Origin: Pseudomonas sp. BSw22131
GTDB taxonomy: Bacteria; Pseudomonadota; Gammaproteobacteria; Pseudomonadales; Pseudomonadaceae
Assembly (NCBI RefSeq): GCF_026810445.1
Contig: NZ_CP113949.1
Span: forward strand, 2,542,001 to 2,606,000
Direction of reading: 5' to 3'
DNA length: 64,000 bases
Part shown: positions 34,935 through 43,923 of the stretch, one piece after another
Layout of the letters: each line of letters begins with the position of its first letter
Numbering within the stretch: position 1 is the stretch's first letter
Translations under genes and position numbers: made by a program
The notes under the pieces: model-generated
What the model was told of the DNA's origin: nothing
What the model saw: the letters and a program-made list of their open reading frames with translations, nothing else
The model's database searches: none

Positions 34935-36077
34935 TTACTTGTTGAGGAACTTGAACACCACAGTCTGCGTGTAGGCTTTTCCTGGGTCCAGGCGAGTAGA
35001 CGGGAAGTCAGGTTGGTTCGGTGCATCAGGAAAGTGCTGTGTTTCGAGGGTGAACGCGCCCCAGTGCGGATAGATCTTGCCGGCTTTGCCTTTCACCGTG
35101 CCGTCCAGAAAATTGCCGGTGTAGAGCTGTACGCCCGGCTCCGTGGTGAACAGCTGCAGTCGACGACCAGATTTCGGATCGCTAACTTCAGCGGCCAGCT
35201 TCTTCACGTCGCCTTTGTTGTCCAGCACCCAGTTGAAGTCGTACCCGCCTTCGTTCGGCTCGGCGAACTTCAACTGCGCATTGTCTTCACGAATACGCTT
35301 GCCGAACGCCACCGGCTTGAGGAAATCCATTGGCGTGCCAGCGACTGGCGCCAATTCGCCGGTCGGGATCAACTTGCCGTTGACTGGCGTGTAACGCGCT
35401 GCGTGCACCGTGGCCACCTGGTCGAGGATGTCGCCGTTACCTGCGCCAGCCAGGTTGAAGTAGCTGTGGTTGGTGAGGTTCAGCACCGTGGGTTTATCAG
35501 TGGTGGCGTGATATTGGACGCGCAGCTCGTTCTTCTCGTTGAGGCTGTAGGTGACCTCGGTTTTCAGCGTACCGGGGAAGCCCATCTCGCCATCTACCGA
35601 CACGTAGCTGAGCTTGACCCCGACCGAGTTCTTGTCTTTGACGCTTTCGGCTTTCCAGACGCGCTTGTCAAAGCCTTGCGGCCCACCGTGCAGGGAGTTG
35701 GTCTTGTCGTTCTGTGGCACCTGGTAGGTTTTGCCGTCCAGCGAGAATTTGCCGTCTGCCAGGCGGTTGCCGAAGCGGCCGATGGTGGCGCCAAAGTACG
35801 AGGTGCCTTTCAGGTAACCTTCGATGTCGTCGAAGCCCAGCACCACGTCTTCTGTTTTGCCGTGCTTGTCTGGCACCAGCAGCGACTGCAATGTGCCGCC
35901 ATAGGTGATGATGGTGGCTTGCATGCCGTCGCTATTGCGCAGCGTGTATTTTTCGATGGCAGTGCCGTCCGGCAATTTGCCGAACGCTGCGTGTTCGCTG
36001 GTGAGGCCGGCGGCGTTTGCGTGCAGGGCTGCGATCATCAGTGACAGTCCGATTCCGGGGATAAGTTTGTTGCGCAT
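34935..36077 (-). CDS. galM: Periplasmic aldose 1-epimerase (galactose mutarotase)
   Basis: A 380-residue enzyme interconverting alpha and beta anomers of aldoses. A signal peptide (residues 1-23, LIPGIGLSLMIAALHANAAG) makes it periplasmic, unlike the cytosolic E. coli GalM. Active-site signatures are present: SLHGGPQGFDKRVW with the catalytic His, VLNLTNHSYFNLAG with the second His, and the late Glu in FTTEPGVQLYTGNFLDG. The start has AAGGAACGC upstream. It is divergent from the GntR regulator that heads the araFGH cluster. A role in presenting the preferred anomer of arabinose or galactose to the binding protein is a reasonable inference. Confidence 0.92.
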   Translation of the reverse strand: MRNKLIPGIGLSLMIAALHANAAGLTSEHAAFGKLPDGTAIEKYTLRNSDGMQATIITYGGTLQSLLVPDKHGKTEDVVLGFDDIEGYLKGTSYFGATIGRFGNRLADGKFSLDGKTYQVPQNDKTNSLHGGPQGFDKRVWKAESVKDKNSVGVKLSYVSVDGEMGFPGTLKTEVTYSLNEKNELRVQYHATTDKPTVLNLTNHSYFNLAGAGNGDILDQVATVHAARYTPVNGKLIPTGELAPVAGTPMDFLKPVAFGKRIREDNAQLKFAEPNEGGYDFNWVLDNKGDVKKLAAEVSDPKSGRRLQLFTTEPGVQLYTGNFLDGTVKGKAGKIYPHWGAFTLETQHFPDAPNQPDFPSTRLDPGKAYTQTVVFKFLNK

Positions 36078-36190
36078 CGGTGCGTTCCTTTCTGTTGTTG
36101 TTATGGGCGGCGGTGAGCAGCAGTCTGAAACGCCGGAGGGGTACCGACAGCGCAAGACTGTGTGAAGCATGAGGTCGGACGGCGCTCCAA

Positions 36191-36281
36191 AATAGTCATG
36201 CTATTGGTGAGTATTTAGCCCGCCGCTGTAATTTATAGATCAAATCCACTTCCATTTAAATTAAATTGTAATACTATTTGG
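36191..36281. promoter_or_regulatory. Candidate operators in the galM-gntR divergent region
   Basis: A perfect inverted repeat AATAGTCATGCTATT at 36191-36205 and a second site TTGTAATACTATTTGG at 36266-36281 share the half-site (C)CAAA(A)TAGT. They lie in the 333-base AT-rich gap between the mutarotase and the FadR-type regulator and could be its binding sites. This is pattern inference only; the rest of the gap shows no gene. Confidence 0.45.
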
Positions 36282-36410
36282 CTCAGCTAAGGCTTGTCAG
36301 GCTGAGCAACAGGTGTAGCCCACGATTGGAGGGCTGTACAGGTCGTTTGACAGCCAATCATGTGATGATTAGCCTCGCGTCGCGGAACAACCGTGGACAG
36401 AGGCTGAGCC

Positions 36411-37118
36411 ATGAGCAGCAGTTTTCATGCGTCAACAGTGGACCGGTTAGGGGCCTGGATCGTTCAGGGTAGCGTGTTGCCGGGTCAGTCGCTGAAAGTA
36501 GAATCGGCGCTGGGCGAAGAGTTTGGCGTTAGCCGTACGGTCATCCGGGAGGCCATCAAGACGCTGGTCGCCAAAGGGATGCTGGAAGTTGGACCCAAAG
36601 TCGGAACGCGGGTATTGCCGGTTCGCAGCTGGAACCTGTTTGACCCCCAGGTGGTGGGCTGGCTGGCAGAGAAAGGTTTGTCGGAAAGCTTCGTCAAGGA
36701 CTTGCTGGACTTGCGTCGGGCCATCGAGCCGATGGCGGTACGCTGGGCTTGTGAGCGTGCCAGCCCTCAGCAGATTGCTGAGGTGCAGGCGGCGTATCAG
36801 GTGCTTGAGGCCAGCGTGACGGACAAAGGTGACTACAACAACGCCGACCAGCGTTTTCACGAAGCGGTCCTTGCGGCGAGTCACAACCAGTTTATCGAGC
36901 AGATGTTGCCCGCCTTGGGCGCGCTGCTCGCGATTTCGTTTGAAGTGTCGTCCGGTGTGCCGGGCGAACTGGGCCGCACCTTGCCATTGCACAAGGATCT
37001 GGCAGATGCCATTGCAACACGTGATACAGCCCGCGGCGTCTGGGCGTGTATGAGTTTGATCGAAAATGCGGATGAGGTGATTGCCCGCTCATTCGCACAG
37101 CAATCTCCGCGCACCTGA
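36411..37118 (+). CDS. FadR-subfamily GntR regulator of the sugar cluster
   Basis: A 235-residue regulator with an N-terminal winged helix (PGQSLKVESALGEEFGVSRT, then VIREAIKTLVAKGML) and a C-terminal FCD domain. The FCD metal and effector residues are suggested by LLDLRRAIEPMAVRWACERA, DQRFHEAVLAASHNQF and LPLHKDLADAIATRD. FCD regulators sense sugar acids or other carboxylates. Position immediately before the lactonase and araFGH, and divergent from galM, makes it the likely local repressor. A candidate effector is an arabinose pathway intermediate. The gap to the lactonase gene is 75 bases. Confidence 0.88.
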   Translation: MSSSFHASTVDRLGAWIVQGSVLPGQSLKVESALGEEFGVSRTVIREAIKTLVAKGMLEVGPKVGTRVLPVRSWNLFDPQVVGWLAEKGLSESFVKDLLDLRRAIEPMAVRWACERASPQQIAEVQAAYQVLEASVTDKGDYNNADQRFHEAVLAASHNQFIEQMLPALGALLAISFEVSSGVPGELGRTLPLHKDLADAIATRDTARGVWACMSLIENADEVIARSFAQQSPRT

Positions 37119-37193
37119 ACCGGCGCGCACGGCATGAACCGCCCACGGCGATTGCCTGCACCGTAGACAACAATAAAAAACAGGAAGATTTCG

Positions 37194-38072
37194 ATGACGT
37201 GGCTGCCTGTCGTAGACCAGCGTTACACACTGGCGGAGGGACCGTTCTGGGATGACGCCCAACAGGCGTTGTATTGGGTAGATATCGCCGGTTTCCGTGC
37301 GTTGCGCCTCCATCAAGGCGAGCTTCGCCACTGGCAATTCAATGAGCCCGTGTCCGCATTCATCCCCACCGTAAACGACGATGCACTGGTCACCCTGGCC
37401 AGCGGCATTTACCGCCTGGACCTGTCTTCTCCCCCACATAGCCCCCGCGTCACGCTGTTTTGCGTGGCCGATCCAGTGTCAGGCAATCGCGCCAACGAGG
37501 CCCGTTGCGACGCGCAGGGCAGGCTTTGGTTGGGGAGCATGCAAAACAACCTGGACAGCGAAGGCGGGGACTTACCGATCGAGCGGCGTTCGGGCGGACT
37601 GTTCAAAGTCGACGCCACGGCTGGGGTCACCCACTTACTGAGTGGTCAAGGCATCGTCAACACCCTGCTGTGGCCGGCAAGCGCGGACTCATTGTTGACC
37701 GCCGACAGCCTCGACGGCGTGATCTACCGCTACGCGCTTGAGCCCGACGGTGCGCTCGGCGAGCGTACCGTATGGGCCGCAAGTCACGAGCGTGGCGACC
37801 CGGATGGCTCGGCGATGGACACCGACGGCTATATCTGGAACGCCCGCTGGGGTGGCAACTGCCTGATACGTTTCGCACCCGATGGCAGCGTTGATCGTGT
37901 GATCGATTTGCCGGTCAGTCATCCCACCAGTTGTGTATTTGGCGGCCCGGACATGACCACGCTGTTTGTCACCAGCGCCCGGCCGTCCACTGGTGCGCTG
38001 GCGCTGGACGGTGCAGTGCTGTCGATGGAAACGGGCATCACCGGTCTGGCGTCTCATCGCTTCGCGGGTTGA
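37194..38072 (+). CDS. SMP-30/gluconolactonase family sugar lactonase
   Basis: A 292-residue six-bladed propeller of the SMP-30/LRE family that hydrolyses aldonolactones using a divalent metal. Conserved pieces are LAEGPFWDDAQQALYWVDI with the metal Glu, GNRANEARCDAQGRLWLGSM with the Asn and Asp region, and DPDGSAMDTDGYIWNARWGG with the catalytic Asp. Next to araFGH it is most simply an L-arabinono-1,4-lactonase of the non-phosphorylative pathway. No signal peptide is visible. AGGAA precedes the ATG. The symbol araB is avoided because it means ribulokinase in enterobacteria. Confidence 0.88.
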   Translation: MTWLPVVDQRYTLAEGPFWDDAQQALYWVDIAGFRALRLHQGELRHWQFNEPVSAFIPTVNDDALVTLASGIYRLDLSSPPHSPRVTLFCVADPVSGNRANEARCDAQGRLWLGSMQNNLDSEGGDLPIERRSGGLFKVDATAGVTHLLSGQGIVNTLLWPASADSLLTADSLDGVIYRYALEPDGALGERTVWAASHERGDPDGSAMDTDGYIWNARWGGNCLIRFAPDGSVDRVIDLPVSHPTSCVFGGPDMTTLFVTSARPSTGALALDGAVLSMETGITGLASHRFAG

Positions 38073-38246
38073 GTTGAAAACGTTGTTGCTGCACTCGGGG
38101 CGGGCGTGACACTCGGTTACATTCGCTCCATTGATAATATGATATGACTGTTCGCAGTCGTTTCAGCACTCGTCTGGTTGGCGAGTGCCTGGACCGACAC
38201 TAAATGTTGGACGCTGTAGCTATTCAATAAAAATAAGGAGTTAGCT

Positions 38247-39251
38247 ATGTTGAGTCGCCACGGGATTCGTTCCCTGTGCTGTGCCGCTGTCGCCACTGCC
38301 ATCCTGGGCATGAGTGGCAGTGGTTATGCTGCCGATAAGGTCAAAATCGGCTTTCTGGTCAAGCAGGCTGAAGAGCCATGGTTCCAGACTGAATGGGCAT
38401 TTGCGGAAAAAGCCGGAAAAGACCACGGCTTTGAAGTGATCAAGATTGCCGTGCCCGACGGCGAAAAAACCCTCTCTGCCATCGACAGCCTCGCCGCCAA
38501 CGGCGCCAAGGGCTTCGTCATTTGCCCGCCTGATGTTTCACTGGGCCCTTCGATCGTCGCCAAAGCCAAAGCAAATGGCATGAAAGTCATGGCCGTCGAT
38601 GACCGTTTCGTCGACGCCAAGGGCAACTTCATGGAAGACGTGCCGTACCTGGGCATGGCTGCATTTGAGGTCGGTCAGAAGCAGGGCGCCGCCATGGCCA
38701 CAGAAGCGAAGAATCGCAACTGGGACTTTAAAGAAACTTACGCCATCATCAATACTTACAACGAGCTGGACACTGGCAAGAAGCGCACCGACGGTTCGGT
38801 GGATGCGCTGAAGAAAGCCGGCCTGCCCGAAGACCATATCCTCTTCACCCCTCAGAAAACCCTCGATGTACCCGGCAGCATGGACTCCACCAACGCCGCG
38901 TTGCCTAAACTGCCAAGCGGTGCGAAGAACCTGATCGTGGGCGGCATGAACGACAACACTGTCCTGGGTGGTGTGCGCGCCACGGCCGGTGCGGGTTTCA
39001 GCCCTAAAAACGTGATCGGGATCGGCATCAACGGCACCGACGCCATCGATGAGTTGAAGAAGAAAGAAAGTGGCTTCTTCGGTTCGATGCTGCCGAGCCC
39101 GGACAAAGAGGGCTACAACACCGCCCTGCAGATGTACGAGTGGGTGACCACTGGCAAAGAGCCTGCGAAATACACCGCAATGGATGACGTGACGCTGATC
39201 ACGCGTGCCAACTTCCAGGAAGTGCTGACCAAAATCGGTCTCTGGAAGTAA
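38247..39251 (+). CDS. araF: L-arabinose ABC transporter binding protein
   Basis: A 334-residue periplasmic sugar-binding protein. The signal peptide ends at about residue 29 (GSGYAADKVKI). It follows the E. coli AraF pattern closely: FLVKQAEEPWFQTEWAFAEK with the ligand Lys, Glu and Trp, CPPDVSLGPSIVAKAKANGM, VDDRFVDAKG, and GGMNDNTVLGGVRATAG near the hinge. It delivers arabinose to AraGH. An AAGGAG ribosome-binding site precedes the ATG. Two strong stem-loops separate it from araG, a usual means of keeping the binding protein more abundant than the pump. Confidence 0.95.
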   Translation: MLSRHGIRSLCCAAVATAILGMSGSGYAADKVKIGFLVKQAEEPWFQTEWAFAEKAGKDHGFEVIKIAVPDGEKTLSAIDSLAANGAKGFVICPPDVSLGPSIVAKAKANGMKVMAVDDRFVDAKGNFMEDVPYLGMAAFEVGQKQGAAMATEAKNRNWDFKETYAIINTYNELDTGKKRTDGSVDALKKAGLPEDHILFTPQKTLDVPGSMDSTNAALPKLPSGAKNLIVGGMNDNTVLGGVRATAGAGFSPKNVIGIGINGTDAIDELKKKESGFFGSMLPSPDKEGYNTALQMYEWVTTGKEPAKYTAMDDVTLITRANFQEVLTKIGLWK

Positions 39252-39286
39252 CGCGTCAGGCCGCATTGCGGCGTGTGAGTCGGGAC

Positions 39287-39351
39287 GCCTGAGCACTCCT
39301 CAGGCTGACATCTGCAAGGCCTCGCTCCGCCAGACATCCGGCGGGGCGAGG
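39287..39351 (+). promoter_or_regulatory. Two intercistronic stem-loops between araF and araG
   Basis: The first hairpin has arms GCCTGAG and CTCAGGC (39287-39305). The second has 12-base arms CCTCGCTCCGCC and GGCGGGGCGAGG with one T-G wobble (39320-39351), and ends directly against the GAGGAGGG ribosome-binding site of araG. No T run follows, so mRNA protection or attenuation of araG translation is more likely than termination. Confidence 0.65.
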
Positions 39352-39362
39352 AGGAGGGTTCC

Positions 39363-40901
39363 ATGCAACACACCGTTCAACAACCGGCAGTCCAAGCATC
39401 CTTTCCGGGCGGCAGCCTGCGCTTCAACGGGATCGGCAAAACCTTCCCAGGCGTCAAGGCGCTATCGGACATCACCTTCGAGGCGCATCCCGGCAGCGTT
39501 CACGCGTTGATGGGGGAAAACGGCGCGGGCAAATCCACGCTGCTGAAAATCCTCGGTGGGTCGTACCAGCCCAACAGCGGCGACCTGCAAGTGGGCGACA
39601 ACCACTACCTTTTCAAGTCGACAGCCGAAAGCATCGGTGCCGGCATTGCGGTGATTCACCAGGAGCTGCAACTGGTTCCGGAAATGACCGTGGCGGAGAA
39701 CCTGCTGTTGGGCCATATGCCCAATCGCTGGGGCATGGTCAATCGGCGGGCAATGGTCCGTCGCGGCCGCGAACTGCTCAAAGGGCTCGCCGACGAAATC
39801 GACCCGAACACACGTCTTGGCGACCTGTCCCTGGGTCAGCGGCAACTGGTGGAAATCGCCAAAGCCATGTCGCGCAACGCGCACGTCATTGCCTTCGATG
39901 AGCCGACCAGCAGCTTGTCGGCGCGGGAGATCGACCGCCTGATGGCGATCATCGTCAAGCTGCGCGACGAAGGCCGGGTGATTCTCTACGTCTCGCACCG
40001 CATGGAAGAAATCTTCCGGGTGTGCGATGCCGTGACCGTTTTCAAGGACGGGCGCTTTGTCCGCACGTTCGAAGACATGGCCGATCTGGACCACGATCGA
40101 TTAGTGACTTGCATGGTCGGCCGCGACATTCAGGACATCTACAACTACCGACCGCGCCAGCACCAAGGCCCGAGCCTGCGCGTGACGGGGCTGTTAGGGC
40201 CGGGGCTGCAGGAACCCGTCAGTTTTGCGGTGGAGAAGGGCGAAGTGCTGGGCTTTTTTGGGCTGGTCGGGGCGGGGCGCACAGAGATGTTCCGGTTGCT
40301 CTCGGGTTTGACCCGCACCCAGGCAGGCACGCTGCAACTGGATGGTAAACCGCTGAACCTAAGGTCCCCGCGCGACGCGATTTCTGCCGGGATTCTGCTG
40401 TGCCCCGAGGATCGCAAGAAGGAAGGCATCGTGCCGCTGTCGAGCGTGGCCGAAAACATCAACATTGGCGCGCGTCCTCGGCACGTGACCCTTGGCTGCC
40501 TGATTCAAGGCCGCTGGGAAAAGGAAAACGCGCAGTCGCAGATTCGCTCGATGAACGTGAAAACCCCTTCGCCCGATCAGCAGATGCTGTTCCTGTCCGG
40601 CGGTAATCAGCAGAAAGCCATTCTGGGCCGCTGGCTGTCGATGCCGATGAAGGTGCTGCTGCTCGACGAACCGACGCGGGGTATCGACATCGGCGCCAAG
40701 TCCGAGATTTACCAGATCATCCATAACCTGGCCGCCGACGGCATTGCCGTGATCGTGGTGTCCAGCGACTTGATGGAAGTGATGGGTATTTCAGACCGGA
40801 TTCTGGTCATGAGTGAGGGCGCAATTACTGGCGAGTTGTCTCGCGACGAGGCCAACGAGTCTCGCTTGCTGCAATTGGCACTGCCGCGAACCCGCGGTTG
40901 A
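39363..40901 (+). CDS. araG: L-arabinose ABC transporter ATPase
   Basis: A 512-residue duplicated sugar ABC ATPase. The first half has a full Walker A (GENGAGKST), signature LSLGQRQ and Walker B VIAFDEPTS. The second half has the usual degenerate Walker A (GLVGAGRTE), signature LSGGNQQK and VLLLDEPTRGIDIGAKSEIY. Length and both halves match AraG/RbsA-type proteins. It powers arabinose import with AraF and AraH. An excellent GAGGAGGG lies upstream of the ATG. Confidence 0.95.
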   Translation: MQHTVQQPAVQASFPGGSLRFNGIGKTFPGVKALSDITFEAHPGSVHALMGENGAGKSTLLKILGGSYQPNSGDLQVGDNHYLFKSTAESIGAGIAVIHQELQLVPEMTVAENLLLGHMPNRWGMVNRRAMVRRGRELLKGLADEIDPNTRLGDLSLGQRQLVEIAKAMSRNAHVIAFDEPTSSLSAREIDRLMAIIVKLRDEGRVILYVSHRMEEIFRVCDAVTVFKDGRFVRTFEDMADLDHDRLVTCMVGRDIQDIYNYRPRQHQGPSLRVTGLLGPGLQEPVSFAVEKGEVLGFFGLVGAGRTEMFRLLSGLTRTQAGTLQLDGKPLNLRSPRDAISAGILLCPEDRKKEGIVPLSSVAENINIGARPRHVTLGCLIQGRWEKENAQSQIRSMNVKTPSPDQQMLFLSGGNQQKAILGRWLSMPMKVLLLDEPTRGIDIGAKSEIYQIIHNLAADGIAVIVVSSDLMEVMGISDRILVMSEGAITGELSRDEANESRLLQLALPRTRG

Positions 40902-40940
40902 AACTGGCTTAACGACGTGAAAAATAAAAATGAGGTGCGT

Positions 40941-41906
40941 ATGTCAACCGAAACCAGCCTGACGTCTCCACGACAAGGCATGAATATGCGTCGTTTTCTC
41001 GACGACTGGGCCATGCTGTTGGCCGCACTGGGCATCTTTGTATTGTGTGCGCTGCTGATCGACAACTTCATGTCGCCGCTGAACATGCGCGGGCTGGGCC
41101 TGGCGATTTCAACGGTCGGCATTGCCGCTTGCACCATGCTGTTTTGCCTGGCCTCGGGACACTTCGACCTTTCGGTCGGCTCTGTGCTGGCCTGTTCGGG
41201 CGTGATCGCCGGGATCGTGATTCGCGACACCGACAGCGTGTTTCTCGGGGTGTCTGCCGCGCTGGCGCTCGGGCTGGTGGTCGGCCTGATTAACGGTATC
41301 GTGATCGCCAAGCTGCGAATCAATGCGTTGATTGCAACCTTGGCGACCATGCAGATCGTGCGCGGCCTGGCGTACATCTTCTCCAGCGGCAAGGCGGTTG
41401 GCGTCGGCAATGAAGACTTCTTCGTGTTCGGCAACGGCCAGTTGTGGGGCGTTCCGGTACCGATTTTGATCACCATCCTGTGCTTTATCTTCTTCGGCTG
41501 GCTGCTCAATTACACCACCTATGGCCGTAACACCATGGCCATCGGCGGTAACCAGGAAGCAGCGTTGCTGGCCGGTGTGCATGTTGACCGGACCAAGATC
41601 ATCATCTTCGCTGTGCACGGTTTGATCGGGGCGTTGGCGGGTGTGGTTCTGGCATCGCGCATGACGTCGGGCCAGCCGATGATCGGGCAGGGCTTTGAGC
41701 TGACGGTGATTTCGGCGTGTGTACTGGGCGGGGTTTCGCTCAGCGGCGGGATCGGCATGATTCGACACGTCATTGCGGGTGTTTTGATCCTGGCAATCAT
41801 CGAAAACGCCATGAACCTCAAGAACATCGACACCTTCTACCAGTACGTGATCCGCGGGACCATCCTGTTGCTGGCCGTGATCATCGACCGCATGAAGCGC
41901 CGTTGA
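40941..41906 (+). CDS. araH: L-arabinose ABC transporter permease
   Basis: A 321-residue inner-membrane permease of the AraH/RbsC family, with about nine or ten hydrophobic segments. Family motifs are SGHFDLSVGSVLACSGVIAG, GLINGIVIAKLRINALIATL and the coupling region NTMAIGGNQEAALLAGV. The second ATG at 40941 is taken as start because GAGG lies correctly before it; a GTG eight codons earlier is possible. It completes the araFGH transporter and ends the cluster. A REP-like inverted repeat follows. Confidence 0.93.
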   Translation: MSTETSLTSPRQGMNMRRFLDDWAMLLAALGIFVLCALLIDNFMSPLNMRGLGLAISTVGIAACTMLFCLASGHFDLSVGSVLACSGVIAGIVIRDTDSVFLGVSAALALGLVVGLINGIVIAKLRINALIATLATMQIVRGLAYIFSSGKAVGVGNEDFFVFGNGQLWGVPVPILITILCFIFFGWLLNYTTYGRNTMAIGGNQEAALLAGVHVDRTKIIIFAVHGLIGALAGVVLASRMTSGQPMIGQGFELTVISACVLGGVSLSGGIGMIRHVIAGVLILAIIENAMNLKNIDTFYQYVIRGTILLLAVIIDRMKRR

Positions 41907-41939
41907 AACCGCTTTTGGCGCTCTGGTGGCCCGTTCGTG

Positions 41940-42036
41940 AACCATGCGCCGCGGTTCTGTAGAGCAACTTGTTGGCGAGGCATCTTCCGGGGTGAACCAG
42001 GATTGACGCCTCGCCAACGAATTCGTCTGGCCAGAA
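41940..42036. repeat. REP-like inverted repeat after araH
   Basis: TTGGCGAGGC at 41971-41980 and GCCTCGCCAA at 42009-42018 form a perfect 10-base inverted repeat around 28 bases. They sit in a gap between two converging genes. The same core is seen beside the porin gene at 16.6 kb. Confidence 0.7.
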
Positions 42037-42037
42037 C

Positions 42038-43342
42038 CTACTGTTGCAGCAACGCTTCGATCTCCTGGCAGAACCCAAGGGTCGCGGTGTCGCTGAAGAT
42101 CGGTCCTGTGAGTTGCACGCCCAAGGGCAGTCCTTGCGGTCCGAACCCGACAGGCAGGTTCAGACTTGGCAGCCCCAACAAGCTCCAGGCACGTGAAAAA
42201 ACGGGATCGCCCGTGCGTTCAAGTCCCCGTTCTGCCTCGCCGCATGCGCTCGGCGTCAGCAACAGGTCGAAGCCTGCAAACAACCGGCCCATCTGATGCC
42301 GCGCAGACGCCAGCGCCGCGCGGTGAGCGAGTGTCTGCTTCAAACCGAATCCCGCGCCGCGTTCAAGCATTTCCAGCAATCGTTCGCTCAGCCCTTCAGG
42401 ATGATTGAGTCGCTCGTCGGCCAGTGCCTTGAAGGCTTCGCTGCACATCACCTCATCATGAACACCCGCCAGGCCGCCAAAGCTGTCGGGCAGTTCCACA
42501 TCGCTGACGGGTACGCCCGCCGCACTCAAGCGCTGCACGGTGGTCATGAGCGTGTGCTGCATCGCCGGGCTGGCTTGGTCCCAATGGGCAGTGCGGCAGA
42601 CGCCAATCCGGGGCTTGCCTGCTCCGGTTGGCAACCGCCACTCGGGAGCGCCAGCCATCACCGAGGTCAACAGCGCTACGTCCGCGACGCAGCGCCCAAA
42701 TCCGCCGACGGTGTCCAGGGATTCGCTCAGGCTTTTGACGCCCGCGCGGGAGATCAACCCAAAGCTGGGCTTGAAACCGACGACACCGCAATACGCCGCT
42801 GGACGGATTATCGATGCTGCGGTTTGCGTACCCAGCGCCAAAGGAATCATCTGGGCCCCGACCGCTGCGGCGGAACCGCTCGATGAGCCGCCCGGCGTGT
42901 GCAGCACGTTGTGTGGGTTAGACGTGGGACCAGGGCTGAAGGTGGCGAATTCGGTGGTGACGGTTTTCCCAAGCACAATCGCGCCGGCGTTGCGGCAGAG
43001 CGCGACGGCCGCTGCATCGTGGTTCGGTCGGTGATCGGCGTAGATCGGTGAGCCATAGCCGGTCGGGAAGTCGCGGGTGTCGAACAGATCCTTCACCCCG
43101 AGCGGCAGTCCGTGCAAAGGGCCGCGCAACGGGCCACTGTCCAGCATGCGCGCCTGCTCCATGGCGAAGGCCGGATCAATGTGACGCCACGCCTTCACTT
43201 GCGGCTCACACTCGGCGACCCTCTCCAGGCATACCGTAAGCAGGCGCTCTGCAGTCAACTGGCGAGTCTGCAGCAGGTGCGCCAGTTGGCTAGCGTTCAG
43301 CCCGATGAGGGTAGCGGGGGGGAGTGCTGTCGATGAGGTCAT
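42038..43342 (-). CDS. Amidase signature family hydrolase
   Basis: A 434-residue amidase-signature enzyme. The catalytic Lys is in LPLGVKDLFDT, the glycine/serine-rich block is TPGGSSSGSAAAVGAQMIP, and the Ser-containing segment is ALGTQTAASIIRPAAYCG, in which the nucleophile Ser follows TAA rather than the common TGG. Substrate specificity cannot be predicted. It is not GatA: length, neighbours and C-terminus differ. It is probably cytoplasmic. It converges on araH and is codirectional with the XRE regulator gene upstream, 89 bases apart. Confidence 0.87.
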   Translation of the reverse strand: MTSSTALPPATLIGLNASQLAHLLQTRQLTAERLLTVCLERVAECEPQVKAWRHIDPAFAMEQARMLDSGPLRGPLHGLPLGVKDLFDTRDFPTGYGSPIYADHRPNHDAAAVALCRNAGAIVLGKTVTTEFATFSPGPTSNPHNVLHTPGGSSSGSAAAVGAQMIPLALGTQTAASIIRPAAYCGVVGFKPSFGLISRAGVKSLSESLDTVGGFGRCVADVALLTSVMAGAPEWRLPTGAGKPRIGVCRTAHWDQASPAMQHTLMTTVQRLSAAGVPVSDVELPDSFGGLAGVHDEVMCSEAFKALADERLNHPEGLSERLLEMLERGAGFGLKQTLAHRAALASARHQMGRLFAGFDLLLTPSACGEAERGLERTGDPVFSRAWSLLGLPSLNLPVGFGPQGLPLGVQLTGPIFSDTATLGFCQEIEALLQQ

Positions 43343-43431
43343 GAACGGTCCTGTAACGGGCTAGGCAACGGCGCGATGATGCAGCAGCGCCGGCTTTGCT
43401 GCAGGTTCTTACCGTCTTCGGCGATAGGGTG

Positions 43432-43923
43432 CTAACGGGTTGTTGTGGTGACGCGTACCAGATGAACGGTGGCAGCAGCCAAAGACTCAGCCTGGGACTT
43501 GATAGCGTCCAGGGCGTTCCTGATGTCGTCGCTGTTTTCTGGGTCGCTTTTGGTATCCACTAGCAATGTCATCTGATACAGCGCCTCGATGATCCCGTGC
43601 AGGTTTCGATGCAGCTGATGCGTCACCCTGGTGAGTTGCTCAATTACCGAAGAGTCGAGTGTGGCTGGGATCGCGTCAGGATCTTCGCGACCGACTCCGG
43701 CTTGATGGAAGTTGGCGGAACGTGCCCGGTTTCCGGTTACCACGTAGCTGATATCGACCCCGACTGCGGCGATCATTGCCAGATACGAAGCTTTGGGCGA
43801 GCGAGTTCCACTTTCGTAGTTGCCCTGAGCGTTCGTTTCTACACCGCCGATGGCTCCCAGTTTGCTTTGGGAAAACCTTAGGCGGGTTCGCTCTTCGCGC
43901 AACCGCGCTCCAATCCTTAACAT
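43432..43923 (-). CDS. XRE-family helix-turn-helix regulator
   Basis: A 163-residue protein. Residues 3-60 form an XRE/Cro-type helix-turn-helix (RLREERTRLRFSQSKLGAIG, GNYESGTRSPKASYLAMI) followed by AAVGVDISYVVTGNRA, a combination common in phage-derived or stress regulators of pseudomonads. The C-terminal 90 residues are helical and of unknown role. The upstream side is a 310-base non-coding gap, so it may be autoregulated. It could control the amidase gene downstream, but nothing in the sequence proves this. Confidence 0.82.
   Translation of the reverse strand: MLRIGARLREERTRLRFSQSKLGAIGGVETNAQGNYESGTRSPKASYLAMIAAVGVDISYVVTGNRARSANFHQAGVGREDPDAIPATLDSSVIEQLTRVTHQLHRNLHGIIEALYQMTLLVDTKSDPENSDDIRNALDAIKSQAESLAAATVHLVRVTTTTR

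Noticed and set aside
43432..43923. Prophage or restriction-modification control gene suggested by the XRE protein
   Set aside because: No integrase, structural, toxin or methylase gene adjoins it; it appears to be a stand-alone regulator.
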